Positions 17,432 to 27,749 of a DNA stretch of 64,000 nucleotides are shown one piece after another. The position numbers and the translations under genes are program-made. Under the pieces are notes generated by a model. It saw nothing but the letters and a program-made list of their open reading frames with translations, was not told where the DNA came from and made no database searches. This DNA is from Streptomyces sp. 135 (lineage in GTDB: Bacteria; Actinomycetota; Actinomycetes; Streptomycetales; Streptomycetaceae). The stretch covers positions 2,170,001 to 2,234,000 of the forward strand of contig NZ_CP075691.1 in NCBI RefSeq assembly GCF_020026305.1. The letters are read 5' to 3'. Position 1 is the first letter of the stretch; each line of letters opens with the position of its first letter.

Positions 17432-18940
17432 CTATCCCTCACGGCTTCCCGGGGCGTGCAGGCGGTTGGCGGTGTGGATGGCGCGCAGCACGGCGGCGGC
17501 CTTGTTGCGGCACTCGGTGTCCTCGGCGACGGGGTCGGAGTCGGCGACGACACCGGCTCCGGCCTGCACGTACGCCGTGCCGTCGCGCAGCAGGGCGGTG
17601 CGGATCGCGATGGCGGTGTCGGAGTCGCCCGCGAAGTCGAGGTAGCCGACGCAGCCGCCGTACAGTCCGCGCCGGGAGGGCTCCAGTTCGTCGATGATCT
17701 GCATCGCGCGGGGCTTGGGGGCGCCGGAGAGGGTGCCCGCGGGGAAGCAGGCGGTGAGCACGTCGAAGGCGGTGCGGCCCTCGGCGACCTGTCCGGTGAC
17801 CGTCGAGACGATGTGCATGACGTGGGAGTATTTCTCGACGGACATGAAGTCCACGACCTCCACGGAGCCCGGCTCGCAGACGCGGCCCAGGTCGTTGCGG
17901 CCGAGGTCGACGAGCATCAGGTGCTCGGCGCGCTCCTTGGGGTCGGCGAGCAGTTCGTCGGCGAGCGCCTGGTCCTCCTGCGGGGTGGCACCGCGGTGGC
18001 GGGTGCCCGCGATGGGGTGGACCATGGCGTGCCCGTCCTCGACCTTGACGAGGGCTTCGGGGCTGGAGCCGACGACGTCGAAGCCGTCGAGGCGCAGGAG
18101 GTACATGTACGGCGAGGGGTTGGTGGCCCGCAGCACCCGGTACACGTCCAGCGCGCTCGCCTCGCACGGCGTCTCGAAGCGCTGCGAGGGCACGACCTGG
18201 AAGGCCTCGCCGGCCCGGATGCGCTCCTTGATGTCCTCGACCGCCTCCTGGTACTGCTCGCCGCCCCACAGCGCGGTGTACTCGGGCAGCTCGGAGGGCG
18301 GGAGCGCCGCCGGCGGCTGGGCGACGGGGCGCGAGAGGTCGGCCTCCATGGCGTCGAGCCGGGCGACCGCGTCGGCGTACGCCTCGTCGACGCCCGTGTC
18401 GAGGTCGTTGTGGTTGATGGCGTTGGCGATCAGCAGGACCGAGCCGTCCCAGTGGTCCAGGACGGCGAGATCGCTGGTGAGCAGCATGGTCAGCTCGGGG
18501 AGCCGCAGGTCGTCCCGGTCGCCGGGGCCGATCTTCTCCAGGCGGCGCACGATGTCGTAGCCGAGGTAGCCGACCATGCCGCCGGTGAAGGGCGGCAGGC
18601 CCGCGTCGGTGACCAGGTCGCGGGGGGTGTGCAGGGTCTCGACGGTGGCGCGCAGGGCGTCGAGCGGGTCGCCGCTGGTGGGGACACCGACGGGCGGGGT
18701 GCCCAGCCAGTGGGCTTCGCCGTCCTTGACGGTGAGGGTGGCGGCGCTGCGGACGCCGACGAAGGAGTACCGGGACCAGCTGCGGCCGTTCTCGGCGGAC
18801 TCCAGGAGGAAGGTGCCGGGGCGTTCGGCGGTGAGCTTGCGGTAGAGGCCGACGGGGGTGTCGCCGTCCGCGAGGAGCTTGCGGCTGACGGGGATCACTC
18901 GGCGGTCGGTCGCGAGCTTGCGGAAGGTGTCGAGGTCCAT
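17432..18940 (-). CDS. trpE: Anthranilate synthase component I
   Basis: TrpE makes anthranilate from chorismate, the first committed step to tryptophan, using ammonia from a TrpG subunit that is not in this window. The protein is 502 residues. The feedback-site motif LLES occurs early ([17 protein letters not shown]). Catalytic-domain landmarks are [50 protein letters not shown] and GYLDFAGD. The ATG at 18940 is chosen because the long upstream frame is a shadow of hisI. It begins 11 bases after the hisI stop, joining histidine and tryptophan genes in one transcript. Confidence 0.96.
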   Translation of the reverse strand: MDLDTFRKLATDRRVIPVSRKLLADGDTPVGLYRKLTAERPGTFLLESAENGRSWSRYSFVGVRSAATLTVKDGEAHWLGTPPVGVPTSGDPLDALRATVETLHTPRDLVTDAGLPPFTGGMVGYLGYDIVRRLEKIGPGDRDDLRLPELTMLLTSDLAVLDHWDGSVLLIANAINHNDLDTGVDEAYADAVARLDAMEADLSRPVAQPPAALPPSELPEYTALWGGEQYQEAVEDIKERIRAGEAFQVVPSQRFETPCEASALDVYRVLRATNPSPYMYLLRLDGFDVVGSSPEALVKVEDGHAMVHPIAGTRHRGATPQEDQALADELLADPKERAEHLMLVDLGRNDLGRVCEPGSVEVVDFMSVEKYSHVMHIVSTVTGQVAEGRTAFDVLTACFPAGTLSGAPKPRAMQIIDELEPSRRGLYGGCVGYLDFAGDSDTAIAIRTALLRDGTAYVQAGAGVVADSDPVAEDTECRNKAAAVLRAIHTANRLHAPGSREG

Positions 18941-18951
18941 GCCGGCAGACC

Positions 18952-19338
18952 CTACTGACCGGGCGCCGGTACGCCGGACAACGGCAGCACGTCGGAGTCG
19001 AAGCAGGTGCGGGTGCCGGTGTGGCAGGCCGCGCCGACCTGGTCGACCTGGACGAGGACGGTGTCCGCGTCGCAGTCGAGGGCCACCTCCTTGACGTACT
19101 GGAAGTGTCCGGAGGTGTCGCCCTTGACCCAGTACTCCTGGCGACTGCGGGACCAGTAGGTGCAGCGCCCGGTGGTGAGGGTGCGGTGCAGCGCCTCGTC
19201 GTCCATCCAGCCGAGCATGAGCACCTCGCCGGTGTCGTACTGCTGGGCGATGGCGGGGAGGAGGCCGTCGGCGCTGCGCTTGAGGCGCGCGGCGATCTCC
19301 GGGTCGAGGCCGCTGCTGGGCGGGGGCACGCTGGTCAT
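18952..19338 (-). CDS. hisI: Phosphoribosyl-AMP cyclohydrolase
   Basis: HisI opens the adenine ring of phosphoribosyl-AMP, the third step of histidine synthesis. It has 128 residues and no fused HisE domain, as usual in actinobacteria. Zn and Mg ligands are seen in [21 protein letters not shown] and [11 protein letters not shown] and [15 protein letters not shown] are family signatures. Starts at 19338 and 19347 are both possible; 19338 is used. It is separated from the rest of the his cluster by an oppositely oriented gene, and the divergent promoters share an 83-base gap. Confidence 0.93.
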   Translation of the reverse strand: MTSVPPPSSGLDPEIAARLKRSADGLLPAIAQQYDTGEVLMLGWMDDEALHRTLTTGRCTYWSRSRQEYWVKGDTSGHFQYVKEVALDCDADTVLVQVDQVGAACHTGTRTCFDSDVLPLSGVPAPGQ

Positions 19339-19421
19339 GCCGCCCATTGTGCCGCGCCGGCGCGGCGGGCCCGGCGGGCGTCCACTGTCCGGACCGGCCG
19401 ACCGGTCGTAGGCTGGCTGGC

Positions 19422-20057
19422 ATGTCGACCCATGCGAAGCGTGAACGACTTCTCCTCGCCGACCTGTTGGAGGCCCAGGGCCCTGAGGCCCCGACGCTCT
19501 GCGAAGGCTGGAAGACCCGGGACCTGGCGGCCCACGTGGTGGTGCGCGAGCGCCGCGCGGACGCCGCGGGCGGGCTCCTGATCAAGCAGCTGGCGGGGCG
19601 TCTGGAGCGGGTGCAGGCAGAATTCGCCGCGAAGCCGTACGAAGAGCTGATCCAGCTGATCAGGACGGGCCCGCCGCGTTTCTCGCCCTTCTCGCTCAAG
19701 CAGCTCGACGAGGCGTCGAACGCCCTCGAGTTCTACATCCACACCGAGGACGTGCGCCGGGCCCAGCCCGACTGGACGCCGCGCGCCCTCGACCCGGTCT
19801 TCTCCGACGCCCTGTGGTCCCGCCTGGAGCGCACGGCCCGCCTGGTGGGCCGCAAGTCCCCGGTCGGCCTGGTCCTGCGCCGCCCGGACGGCCGCACGGC
19901 GGTGGCCCACCGGGGCACCCCGGTGGTGACGGCGACGGGCGAACCGTCGGAGCTGCTGCTGTTCGCGTACGGCAGGCAGGAGGCGGCCGACGTCTTGCTG
20001 GAGGGCGACAAGGACGCGATCGCCGCCCTCCACGAGACGAAGCAGCTGGGGCTGTAG
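19422..20057 (+). CDS. TIGR03085-type DinB/MDMPI-fold metal-binding protein
   Basis: This 211-residue protein has the DinB/maleylpyruvate-isomerase-like four-helix fold. It shows the N-terminal pattern [29 protein letters not shown], with the metal-site histidine in AAHVV, and a second histidine in [13 protein letters not shown]. Related proteins bind a divalent metal and some use mycothiol. The particular reaction is unknown. It is the only plus-strand gene in the his/trp block and ends 15 bases from the convergent hisF stop. Confidence 0.8.
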   Translation: MSTHAKRERLLLADLLEAQGPEAPTLCEGWKTRDLAAHVVVRERRADAAGGLLIKQLAGRLERVQAEFAAKPYEELIQLIRTGPPRFSPFSLKQLDEASNALEFYIHTEDVRRAQPDWTPRALDPVFSDALWSRLERTARLVGRKSPVGLVLRRPDGRTAVAHRGTPVVTATGEPSELLLFAYGRQEAADVLLEGDKDAIAALHETKQLGL

Positions 20058-20072
20058 GGCCCCGGCCCGGCC

Positions 20073-20828
20073 TTACCTCACCGGGTGCCCCGCCCCCCGC
20101 AACGTCTCCTTCACCTCGCCGATCCGCAGATCGCCGAAGTGGAAGACCGACGCCGCGAGCACCGCGTCCGCGCCCGCCTCGATCGCCGGGGGGAAGTGGT
20201 CCAGGCGGCCCGCGCCGCCGGAGGCGATGACCGGGACCGTGACGTGTCGGCGTACGGCCGAGATCATCTCGATGTCGTAGCCGTCCTTCGTGCCGTCGGC
20301 GTCCATCGAGTTGAGCAGGATCTCGCCCGCGCCCAGCTCCGCGGCCTCGTGCGCCCATTCGACGGCGTCGATGCCGGCGGACTTGCGGCCGCCGTGGGTG
20401 GTCACCTCGAAGGTGCCGGACGGGGTGCGGCGCGCGTCCACGGAGAGGACGAGGACCTGGCGGCCGAAGCGCTCCGCGATCTCGCGGATCAGGTCGGGGC
20501 GGGCGATCGCCGCCGTGTTGACGCCGACCTTGTCCGCGCCCGCGCGAAGGAGCTTGTCGACGTCCTCGGCGGTGCGGACGCCGCCGCCGACCGTGAGCGG
20601 GATGAAGACCTGCTCGGCGGTACGGCGGACCACGTCGTACGTCGTCTCGCGGTTGCCAGAGGACGCGGTGATGTCCAGGAAGGTCAGCTCGTCGGCGCCC
20701 TCGGCGTCGTACACCTTGGCCATCTCGACGGGGTCGCCCGCGTCGCGCAGGTTCTGGAAGTTGACGCCCTTGACGACGCGGCCGTTGTCCACGTCGAGGC
20801 AGGGGATCACGCGTACGGAGAGGGTCAT
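20073..20828 (-). CDS. hisF: Imidazole glycerol phosphate synthase cyclase subunit
   Basis: HisF is the cyclase half of imidazole glycerol phosphate synthase; it uses ammonia made by HisH to turn PRFAR into IGP and AICAR. The protein is 251 residues, a (beta-alpha)8 barrel. [18 protein letters not shown] opens it with the catalytic Asp12; the second catalytic Asp is in [26 protein letters not shown] and ASGGAG are phosphate-binding turns. Its ATG overlaps the RidA-family stop by 4 bases (ATGA). Confidence 0.97.
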   Translation of the reverse strand: MTLSVRVIPCLDVDNGRVVKGVNFQNLRDAGDPVEMAKVYDAEGADELTFLDITASSGNRETTYDVVRRTAEQVFIPLTVGGGVRTAEDVDKLLRAGADKVGVNTAAIARPDLIREIAERFGRQVLVLSVDARRTPSGTFEVTTHGGRKSAGIDAVEWAHEAAELGAGEILLNSMDADGTKDGYDIEMISAVRRHVTVPVIASGGAGRLDHFPPAIEAGADAVLAASVFHFGDLRIGEVKETLRGAGHPVR

Positions 20829-21238
20829 GCCGCGCCTCCCTGGGCGGCGCGCGGACCGTACGCCTCCACCTCGACCTCGACCACCAGACTGGGGTCGATG
20901 AAGCCGGAGACGATCAGCATGGAGGCGGCGGGGCGCACGTCGTCGAAGAGTTCCTTGTGGGCGCGGCCCACGTCCTCCACGTCCCGCGCGTGCGTGAGGT
21001 ACATGCGGGTGCGTACGACGTGCTCACGGCCGAGGCCGAGCTTCTTGAGCGCGTCGAAGGCGACCTGGAAGGCGTTGACGGTCTGGTCGTACGGGGTGCC
21101 CGCCTCGATCACGCCGTTCACCACCGACGTGCAACCGGACACCAGGACGAGGCCGTTCGGCAGTTCGACGGCGCGGGAGTAGCCGATGGCCTCCTCCCAG
21201 GGGCCGCCCGTGCTCACCCGGCGTACGGCGTCGCTCAT
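20825..21238 (-). CDS. RidA/YjgF-family protein inside the his operon
   Basis: This 137-residue RidA-family protein belongs to a family whose best-known members hydrolyse reactive enamines/imines released by PLP enzymes. [47 protein letters not shown] and [10 protein letters not shown] fit the fold. The key arginine for imine hydrolysis appears as Arg in RTRMYLT. It starts at 21238, overlapping priA by ATGA, and its stop overlaps hisF, so it is locked in the operon. It may protect the pathway from a reactive intermediate, or it may have an unrelated role. Confidence 0.85.
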   Translation of the reverse strand: MSDAVRRVSTGGPWEEAIGYSRAVELPNGLVLVSGCTSVVNGVIEAGTPYDQTVNAFQVAFDALKKLGLGREHVVRTRMYLTHARDVEDVGRAHKELFDDVRPAASMLIVSGFIDPSLVVEVEVEAYGPRAAQGGAA

Positions 21239-21963
21239 GACGACGCCACCGCGGCGAGCGCCTCTTCGAGCGTGAACGCCTTCGCGTACAGCGCCTTGCC
21301 GACGATCGCGCCCTCGACGCCGAGCGGGACGAGCTCGGAGATGGCGCGCAGGTCGTCCAGGGAGGAGACGCCGCCGGAGGCGACGACGGGGCGGTCCGTC
21401 GCCGCGCACACGTTGCGCAGGAGCTCCAGGTTGGGGCCCTGGAGCGTGCCGTCCTTGGCGATGTCGGTGACCACGTAGCGCGCGCAGCCCTCGGAGTTCA
21501 GGCGCTCCAGGGTCTCGTAGAGGTCGCCGCCGTCGCGGGTCCAGCCGCGGCCGCGCAGCGTCGTACCGCGTACGTCGAGGCCGACCGCGATCTTGTCGCC
21601 GTGCTCGGCGATGACCTTGGCGACCCACTCGGGGGTCTCCAGGGCGGCGGTGCCGAGGTTGACGCGGGTGCAGCCGGTGGCGAGGGCGGCGGCCAGCGAG
21701 GCGTCGTCGCGGATGCCGCCGGAGAGTTCCACCTTGATGTCCATGGCCCCTGTCACCTCGGCGACGAGGTCACGGTTGTCGCCCGTGCCGAACGCCGCGT
21801 CCAGGTCGACCAGGTGCAGCCACTCGGCGCCCGACCGCTGCCAGGCGAGGGCGGCCTCCAGCGGGGAGCCGTAGGAGGTCTCCGAGCCGGACTCGCCGTG
21901 GACGAGACGTACGGCCTGGCCGTCGCGGACGTCGACGGCGGGAAGGAGTTCGAGGGTGCTCAC
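21235..21963 (-). CDS. priA: Bifunctional phosphoribosyl isomerase A (HisA/TrpF)
   Basis: PriA catalyses two isomerisations, ProFAR to PRFAR in histidine synthesis and phosphoribosylanthranilate to CdRP in tryptophan synthesis. It thus replaces the trpF that Streptomyces lacks. It has 242 residues. All residues reported for PriA are in place: Asp11 (general base), Arg19, Ser81, Asp130 (general acid), Arg139, Arg143 and Thr166. The GTG at 21963 overlaps the hisH stop by 4 bases, and the 3' end overlaps the RidA gene. Confidence 0.95.
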   Translation of the reverse strand: MSTLELLPAVDVRDGQAVRLVHGESGSETSYGSPLEAALAWQRSGAEWLHLVDLDAAFGTGDNRDLVAEVTGAMDIKVELSGGIRDDASLAAALATGCTRVNLGTAALETPEWVAKVIAEHGDKIAVGLDVRGTTLRGRGWTRDGGDLYETLERLNSEGCARYVVTDIAKDGTLQGPNLELLRNVCAATDRPVVASGGVSSLDDLRAISELVPLGVEGAIVGKALYAKAFTLEEALAAVASS

Positions 21964-22601
21964 AGGGTTCCGATCCAGTTGGTGAGGAGCTGGGCGCCGG
22001 CGTCGCCGGACTTCTCGGGGTGGAACTGGGTGGCGCTCAGCGCGCCGTTCTCGACGGCCGCCACGAAGGGCTCGCCGTGCGTGGACCAGGTGACGTGCGG
22101 GGCGCGCATCGCCGGGTTCGCGACTTCGAGGGACCAGTGGTGCACGGCGTAGGAGTGCACGAAGTAGAAGCGGGCTTCGTCGTCCAGGTCCTTGAAGAGC
22201 GTGGACCCGGCGGAGGCCTGGACCGTGTTCCAGCCCATGTGCGGCACGATCTCGGCCTTCAGCGGCTCGACCGTGCCGGGCCACTCGTCCAGGCCCTCGG
22301 TCTCGACGCCGTGTTCGATGCCGCGCGCGAAGAGGATCTGCATGCCGACGCAGATGCCCATCACGGGACGCCCGCCGGCCAGGCGCCGCCCGACGATCCA
22401 GTCGCCGCGCGCTTCCTTCAGCCCCTGCATGCAGGCGGCGAACGCGCCGACGCCCGGCACCAGCAGGCCGTCGGCGTTCATGGCCTTGTCGTAGTCGCGC
22501 GTTATCTCGACGTCGGCTCCCGCGCGCGCGAGGGCGCGCTCGGCGGAGCGGACGTTCCCGAAGCCGTAGTCGAAGACGACGACCTTCTTGGGAGTGCTCA
22601 T
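21960..22601 (-). CDS. hisH: Imidazole glycerol phosphate synthase glutaminase subunit
   Basis: HisH is the class I glutamine amidotransferase that supplies ammonia to HisF. It has 213 residues. The nucleophile is Cys84 in [10 protein letters not shown]; the His-Glu pair is in QFHPEKSG; and the oxyanion strand LLVPGVGAF is complete. The ATG at 22601 is preceded by GGGAGG. It is coupled to priA by a 4-base overlap and separated from hisB by the small membrane protein gene. Confidence 0.96.
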   Translation of the reverse strand: MSTPKKVVVFDYGFGNVRSAERALARAGADVEITRDYDKAMNADGLLVPGVGAFAACMQGLKEARGDWIVGRRLAGGRPVMGICVGMQILFARGIEHGVETEGLDEWPGTVEPLKAEIVPHMGWNTVQASAGSTLFKDLDDEARFYFVHSYAVHHWSLEVANPAMRAPHVTWSTHGEPFVAAVENGALSATQFHPEKSGDAGAQLLTNWIGTL

Positions 22602-22618
22602 GTGGCGTACGCCTCCCG

Positions 22619-22783
22619 TCAGTTCCAGTAGTCGAGCCGCAGGATGCCCGCCGCCAGGCACATCACGGCGCCGATGGAGAGCAGCGTGATCAGGCTCTTG
22701 GGCATCCCCTGCTTGACGAAGGAGATGACGCCGCCGATCAGGAAGAGACCGACGACGATGAGGATGGTGTTGAGGCCGGTCAT
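22619..22783 (-). CDS. 54-aa two-helix membrane protein inside the his operon
   Basis: The frame from ATG 22783 to TGA 22619 encodes 54 residues: [18 protein letters not shown], then [20 protein letters not shown], then a second hydrophobic stretch ending LRLDYWN. Two membrane helices (about 4-22 and 32-47) flank a short basic loop. It begins 3 bases after the hisB stop and ends 17 bases before the hisH start, so it is certainly co-transcribed, and all codons have GC-rich third positions. I know no function. An accessory role in the his operon or simple hitch-hiking are both possible. Confidence 0.72.
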   Translation of the reverse strand: MTGLNTILIVVGLFLIGGVISFVKQGMPKSLITLLSIGAVMCLAAGILRLDYWN

Positions 22784-22786
22784 GGG

Positions 22787-23389
22787 TTAGAGCGCGCCCT
22801 TCGTGGAGGGAAGGATGCCGGCCGCGCGCGGGTCGCGCTCGGACGCGTACCGCAGGGCGCGGGCCAGGGCCTTGAACTGGCACTCCACGATGTGGTGGGC
22901 GTTGCGCCCGTACGGCACGTGGACGTGCAGGGCGATCTGGGCCTGCGCGACGAAGGACTCCAGGATGTGCCGGGTCATCGTCGTGTCGTACTCGCCGATC
23001 ATCGGCGCCATCTTCTCGGGCTCGGTGTGCACGAGGTACGGGCGGCCGGAGAGGTCGACCGTCACCTGGGCCAGCGACTCGTCGAGCGGGACCGTGCAGT
23101 TGCCGAAGCGGTAGATGCCCACCTTGTCGCCGAGTGCCTGCTTGAAGGCGGCGCCGAGCGCGAGCGCGGTGTCCTCGATGGTGTGGTGGGAGTCGATGTG
23201 CAGGTCGCCGTCGGTCTTGACCGTGAGGTCGAACAGGCCGTGGCGGCCGAGCTGGTCGAGCATGTGGTCGTAGAACCCGACCCCGGTCGACACGTCGACC
23301 TTGCCGGTGCCGTCGAGATCGATCTCGACGACGACGGAGGTCTCCTTGGTGATCCGTTCGATTCTTCCGACGCGGCCTTCGCGAGTCAT
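22787..23389 (-). CDS. hisB: Imidazoleglycerol-phosphate dehydratase
   Basis: HisB removes water from imidazoleglycerol phosphate. It is the monofunctional 200-residue form without the phosphatase domain of E. coli HisB. Manganese ligands are the paired motifs [14 protein letters not shown] and [18 protein letters not shown], with [17 protein letters not shown] between. The ATG at 23389 overlaps the hisC stop (ATGA). Histidinol-phosphatase is not seen in the window. Confidence 0.96.
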   Translation of the reverse strand: MTREGRVGRIERITKETSVVVEIDLDGTGKVDVSTGVGFYDHMLDQLGRHGLFDLTVKTDGDLHIDSHHTIEDTALALGAAFKQALGDKVGIYRFGNCTVPLDESLAQVTVDLSGRPYLVHTEPEKMAPMIGEYDTTMTRHILESFVAQAQIALHVHVPYGRNAHHIVECQFKALARALRYASERDPRAAGILPSTKGAL

Positions 23390-24507
23390 GCGTCCTGCTC
23401 CTTCTTGAGTTCGCGCACCGCATCGAGGAACGCGTCGTTTTCGTCGGGTGCTCCCGCGGTGACCCGCAGCCATCCCGGTACGCCGTTGTCCCGGACCAGG
23501 ACGCCCCGGTCGAGGATCTTCTGCCAGACCTCGTGGGAGGCCCCCTCGCCGTCGAATCGCCCGAACTGGACGAAGTTGGCGTCGGAGTCCGTCACCTCGT
23601 ACCCCATCGCGCGCAGCTCGGTGACGAGGCGGTCGCGCTCGGCCTTGAGCTGCTCCACGTACTTCAGGAGCGTGTCGGTGTGCTCCAGGGCGGCGAGCGC
23701 GGTGGCCTGGGTGACGGCCGACAGGTGGTAGGGCAGGCGCACCAGCTGTACGGCGTCGACGACCGCAGGGTCGGCGGCGAGGTAGCCGAGGCGCAGCCCG
23801 GCCGCGCCGAACGCCTTCGACATGGTCCGTGAGATGACGAGGTGCGGGCGCCCCTCGATCAGCGGCAGCAGCGAGTCTCCGTGGCTGAACTCCACGTACG
23901 CCTCGTCGACCACCACCATGGACGGCTTCGCGGCCTGCGCCGCTTCGTACAGCGCGAGGACCGTCTCGGCGGGGACGGCGTTGCCCGTGGGGTTGTTGGG
24001 CGTGGTGATGAAGACGACGTCCGGCTGGTTCTCGGTGATGGCCTTCACCGCCGCCGCCACGTCGATCGTGAAGTCGTCGTGGCGCGGCCCGGAGATCCAG
24101 GCCGTGCCGGTGCCGCGCGCGATCAGGCCGTGCATCGAGTACGAGGGCTCGAAGCCGATGGCCGTGCGGCCGGGGCCGCCGAAGGTCTGCAGGAGCTGCT
24201 GGATGACTTCGTTGGAGCCGTTGGCCGCCCACACGTTGGCGAGCGTGACCTCGTGTCCGCCGGTGCGGGTGAGGTAGCGCGCCAGCTCGGTGCGCAGCTC
24301 CACCGCGTCCCGGTCGGGGTAGCGGTTGAGGTCGCGAGCCGCCTCGCGGACCCGCTCGGCGATGCGCTCGACGAGCGGCTCGGGGAGCGGGTAGGGGTTC
24401 TCGTTGGTGTTCAGGCGTACGGGTACGTCGAGCTGGGGCGCGCCGTAGGGGGACTTGCCGCGCAGTTCGTCGCGTACGGGGAGGTCGTCGATGCGTACGG
24501 TGCTCAC
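23386..24507 (-). CDS. hisC: Histidinol-phosphate aminotransferase
   Basis: HisC is the PLP-dependent aminotransferase of fold type I that converts imidazole acetol phosphate to histidinol phosphate. It has 373 residues. The PLP lysine lies in [26 protein letters not shown] and [10 protein letters not shown] are the co-factor motifs; [11 protein letters not shown] marks the N-terminal substrate arm. The GTG at 24507 overlaps the hisD stop by 4 bases. Confidence 0.96.
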   Translation of the reverse strand: MSTVRIDDLPVRDELRGKSPYGAPQLDVPVRLNTNENPYPLPEPLVERIAERVREAARDLNRYPDRDAVELRTELARYLTRTGGHEVTLANVWAANGSNEVIQQLLQTFGGPGRTAIGFEPSYSMHGLIARGTGTAWISGPRHDDFTIDVAAAVKAITENQPDVVFITTPNNPTGNAVPAETVLALYEAAQAAKPSMVVVDEAYVEFSHGDSLLPLIEGRPHLVISRTMSKAFGAAGLRLGYLAADPAVVDAVQLVRLPYHLSAVTQATALAALEHTDTLLKYVEQLKAERDRLVTELRAMGYEVTDSDANFVQFGRFDGEGASHEVWQKILDRGVLVRDNGVPGWLRVTAGAPDENDAFLDAVRELKKEQDA

Positions 24508-25826
24508 TGGCCCGGCACCTTCCATCCGAACCGCGCCTTCACGGCCGCCCCGTGCGCGGGCAGGTCCTCCGCCTCGGCGAGCGTGACCACGTGGTGCGCG
24601 ACGTCAGCGAGCGCCTCGCGGGTGTAGTCCACGATGTGGATGCCGCGCAGGAACGACTGGACGGACAGGCCCGAGGAGTGGCAGGCGCAGCCGCCGGTCG
24701 GCAGGACGTGGTTGGAGCCCGCGCAGTAGTCGCCGAGGGAGACCGGCGACCAGGGGCCGACGAAGATCGCGCCGGCGTTCTTGACGCGCTCCGCGACGGA
24801 AGGGGCGTCGGCGGTCTGGATCTCCAGGTGCTCGGCGCCGTACGCGTCGACGACCCGCAGGCCCTCTTCCACGCCGTCGACGAGGACGATCGCGGACTGG
24901 CGGCCCTGAAGCGCCGGGACGATGCGGTCCTCGACGTGCTTGGTGGCGGCGACCTGCGGCACCAGCTCCTTGGCGACCGCGTCGGCGAGCGCCTCGGAGT
25001 CGGTGACGAGCACGGCGGCCGCGAGCGGGTCGTGCTCGGCCTGGCTGATCAGGTCGGACGCGACGTGCGCCGGGTCGGCGGTGTCGTCGGCGAGGACGGC
25101 GATCTCGGTCGGGCCCGCCTCGGTGTCGATGCCGATGCGGCCGGTGAAGTAGCGCTTGGCGGCGGCGACCCAGATGTTGCCGGGGCCGGTCACCATGTTC
25201 GCGGGGGCGCAGGTCTCGGTGCCGTAGGCGAACATCGCGACGGCCTGGGCGCCGCCGACCGCGTACACCTCGTCGATGCCGAGGAGCGCGCAGGCGGCGA
25301 GGATCGTCGGGTGCGGAAGTCCGCCGAAGTCGGCCTGCGGCGGGGACGCGAGCGCCATCGATCCGACGCCCGCCTCCTGCGCCGGGACGGCGTTCATGAT
25401 CACGGAGGAGGGGTAGACGGACCGGCCGCCGGGGGCGTAGAGCCCGACGCGCTCGACCGGCACCCATTTCTCGGTGACCTTGCCGCCGGGCACGACCTGC
25501 ACGGTGTGCGGGGCGCGGCGCTGGGCGCAGTGGACGAGGCGGGCGCGGCGGATCGACTCCTCCAGCGCCTCGCGCACGACGGGGTCGAGACCGGCCAGGG
25601 CCTCCTTGAGGGCGGCCGCGGGCACCCGGACCTGGTCGAGCCGCACGCCGTCGAATTTCTCCGCGTACTCGATCAGCGCCGCGTCGCCCCGATGATGCAC
25701 GTCCTCGCAGATGGGCCGCACCTTCTCCAGGGCGGCCGCGACGTCGAAGTCGGCACGGGGCAGCAGGGCGCGCAGGGCGGGGCCCTCGGGGAGGGCGTCG
25801 CCGCGCAGATCGATTCGAGAGATCAC
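24504..25826 (-). CDS. hisD: Histidinol dehydrogenase
   Basis: HisD is the Zn-dependent enzyme that oxidises histidinol to histidine in two NAD-dependent steps. It has 440 residues. [53 protein letters not shown] and GAEHLEI hold the Zn and catalytic His/Glu residues; [15 protein letters not shown] is near the C terminus. The GTG at 25826 is the first codon of the his operon; the region to the divergent gene at 25938 (111 bases) should hold both promoters. No T-box or leader peptide was found. Confidence 0.96.
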   Translation of the reverse strand: MISRIDLRGDALPEGPALRALLPRADFDVAAALEKVRPICEDVHHRGDAALIEYAEKFDGVRLDQVRVPAAALKEALAGLDPVVREALEESIRRARLVHCAQRRAPHTVQVVPGGKVTEKWVPVERVGLYAPGGRSVYPSSVIMNAVPAQEAGVGSMALASPPQADFGGLPHPTILAACALLGIDEVYAVGGAQAVAMFAYGTETCAPANMVTGPGNIWVAAAKRYFTGRIGIDTEAGPTEIAVLADDTADPAHVASDLISQAEHDPLAAAVLVTDSEALADAVAKELVPQVAATKHVEDRIVPALQGRQSAIVLVDGVEEGLRVVDAYGAEHLEIQTADAPSVAERVKNAGAIFVGPWSPVSLGDYCAGSNHVLPTGGCACHSSGLSVQSFLRGIHIVDYTREALADVAHHVVTLAEAEDLPAHGAAVKARFGWKVPGQ

Positions 25827-25937
25827 ATGGCCAATTCTCTCAGACCTTCTTTCGACCTCGTCCGCCCGTATCAGTGGCTGATATGGATCTCGCGGGACCG
25901 TCTTCACCAAGCGCGTTCAGCCGGTCACAGAGCGGGC

Positions 25938-27563
25938 ATGAAACAGGTGTACGAGGCACCGGTACACGCGGAGGAGGTGGCAGGAGCAGTGGTCGACGAC
26001 GACGGCACCGCGGAGCCGCCGGACGGGCTGACCGCCGCGGAGATCGGCATGTGGCAGGCGTTCCGCAACGGCAGCGTCTACGACCTCAGATCGGGCGACG
26101 GCGCCGCGGACGATCCGCACGGCGGGCACCCCTGGGGGCCCGAGCGCAGCGTGCGGGCGCGCATCGTGTGCTGGCTCCTCCTCGGCGGGCCGCCCGCGCT
26201 GGCGGGCCGGGTCTCCTCGCTGAAGCTGGCGGGGGTGCAGATCACCGACGTGCTCGATCTCGCGGGCGGGACCATCGTCCCGTACACCGAGATGAAGCAC
26301 TGCCGCTTCGAGAAGGAGATCCTCCTCCCCGAGTCCCGCTTCGCCACGCTGCGCCTGGTCGACTGCTCGATCCCGCGCATCGAGGCGGCCCGGCTGCACA
26401 CCGAGGGCGATCTGCACCTGCCGCGCTGCCGGGTGCACAACGGCATCCGCCTCACCGACGCCCAGATCGGCACCGATCTGCTCCTGAACCAGGCGGTGGT
26501 CTACCGCGACCGGCGCAGCCGCTCGATCACCGGCGACGGCCTCACCGTCGGGCAGGACCTCCAGGCCGAGATGATGGAGTCGCACGGCGAGCTGAGCCTG
26601 CGCGGCGCGAAGGTCGGCGTGTCGCTGAGCCTGCGCGGCAGCAGACTCATCAACCAGTACGGGCGGTACGCGCTCAACGCCCCGCAGCTGACCGTGGAGC
26701 GCACGCTGTACCTGACGCCCGCCGCCGTCGGCAATCCGCCGCAGACCAGCGGCACGACCCCGGCGCGCGGCACCCGCGTGCAGCGCTTCGAGTGCGAGGG
26801 CGGCATCCGGCTCGACGACGGCCGCTTCGGCGACGCCATCGACTTCGCGGCGGCCCGCTTCAGGCTCCAGAACGACCAGGAGATCTCGCTGCGCCGCGTC
26901 CAGACGCCGGAGCTGCGCTTCCTGGGCGAGGCGCCGCAGCGCGGCAAGGTCGTGCTGTCCGGCGCCAAGGTCGTCAACCTCATCGACCGGGCGACCAGCT
27001 GGCCAGGACCCGGCGGCCTCCAGATGGGCGGTTTCACCTACGAGAACCTCGTCCCGCTGGGCAGCTTCACGCTCGACCGGCGGCTGGCCTGGGTGTCGGC
27101 CGCGACCGCCGAGTACAACCCGGAGCCGTACGAGAAGCTGGCCGCCGTCCTGCGCAACGGCGGTGAGGACGCCGACGCCCGCGAGGTCCTCCTCGCCAAG
27201 CAGCGCCGGCGCCGCGAGACGCTGCCGATGGCGGCGAAGCTGTGGGGGTTCGCCCAGGACTGGACGGTCGCGTACGGCTACCGGCCCGGCCGGGCGGCGG
27301 TCTGGATGGCCGTGCTGTGGGCGGTCAGCGCCGTGGCGTTCTCGCACGCCGACCACCCGGCGATCAAACCGGGCGAGCACCCGAACTGGAACCCCGCGCT
27401 CTTCGCGCTCGACCTCCTGCTGCCCGTGATCAACCTCGGCCAGGACAGTTACTGGCAGCTGCGCGGCGGCTGGCAGTGGTTCTCGACGGCGCTGATCCTG
27501 CTCGGCTGGGTCCTGGCGACGACGGTGGCGGCGGGCGCGACCCGGCTGCTGCGGCGCAGCTGA
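25938..27563 (+). CDS. Predicted beta-helix membrane protein of unknown function
   Basis: This 541-residue protein is hard to place. Residues about 90-370 contain a repeating pattern of short hydrophobic strands ending in glycine or asparagine turns (for example GDLHLPRCRVHNGIRLTDAQ, then TDLLLNQA, LQAEMMESHGELSLRG), suggesting a right-handed beta helix like bactofilin or pentapeptide proteins. The last 140 residues hold three hydrophobic segments (about 455-475, 490-510, 518-538). Relatives are often labelled membrane-associated oxidoreductase, but no redox or cofactor motif is visible, so I do not accept that name. The ATG at 25938 follows AGCGGGC, a weak site; the longer upstream frame is antisense to hisD. 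Confidence 0.72.
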   Translation: MKQVYEAPVHAEEVAGAVVDDDGTAEPPDGLTAAEIGMWQAFRNGSVYDLRSGDGAADDPHGGHPWGPERSVRARIVCWLLLGGPPALAGRVSSLKLAGVQITDVLDLAGGTIVPYTEMKHCRFEKEILLPESRFATLRLVDCSIPRIEAARLHTEGDLHLPRCRVHNGIRLTDAQIGTDLLLNQAVVYRDRRSRSITGDGLTVGQDLQAEMMESHGELSLRGAKVGVSLSLRGSRLINQYGRYALNAPQLTVERTLYLTPAAVGNPPQTSGTTPARGTRVQRFECEGGIRLDDGRFGDAIDFAAARFRLQNDQEISLRRVQTPELRFLGEAPQRGKVVLSGAKVVNLIDRATSWPGPGGLQMGGFTYENLVPLGSFTLDRRLAWVSAATAEYNPEPYEKLAAVLRNGGEDADAREVLLAKQRRRRETLPMAAKLWGFAQDWTVAYGYRPGRAAVWMAVLWAVSAVAFSHADHPAIKPGEHPNWNPALFALDLLLPVINLGQDSYWQLRGGWQWFSTALILLGWVLATTVAAGATRLLRRS

Positions 27564-27749
27564 GGCGCGTGCCACGGCGCGCCCCCGGCCGCCCCGCGCC
27601 GGTGCGCCCCGCCGAACCGTTATCCGGCGGCGGGCAACCTTCGCCGCCCTTCGACCGTCATCCCACAGCGACCAACAATTGAGCAACCACGACGGTGACC
27701 GGCCACCCCCCGCGCGAGCGGCGCCGGTTGAGGCGCAAAGGAGGGCACG

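Noticed and set aside
25938..27563. Annotation of this protein as an oxidoreductase
   Set aside because: No Rossmann glycine motif, Cys pair, heme or flavin motif is visible; the repeat pattern looks structural.
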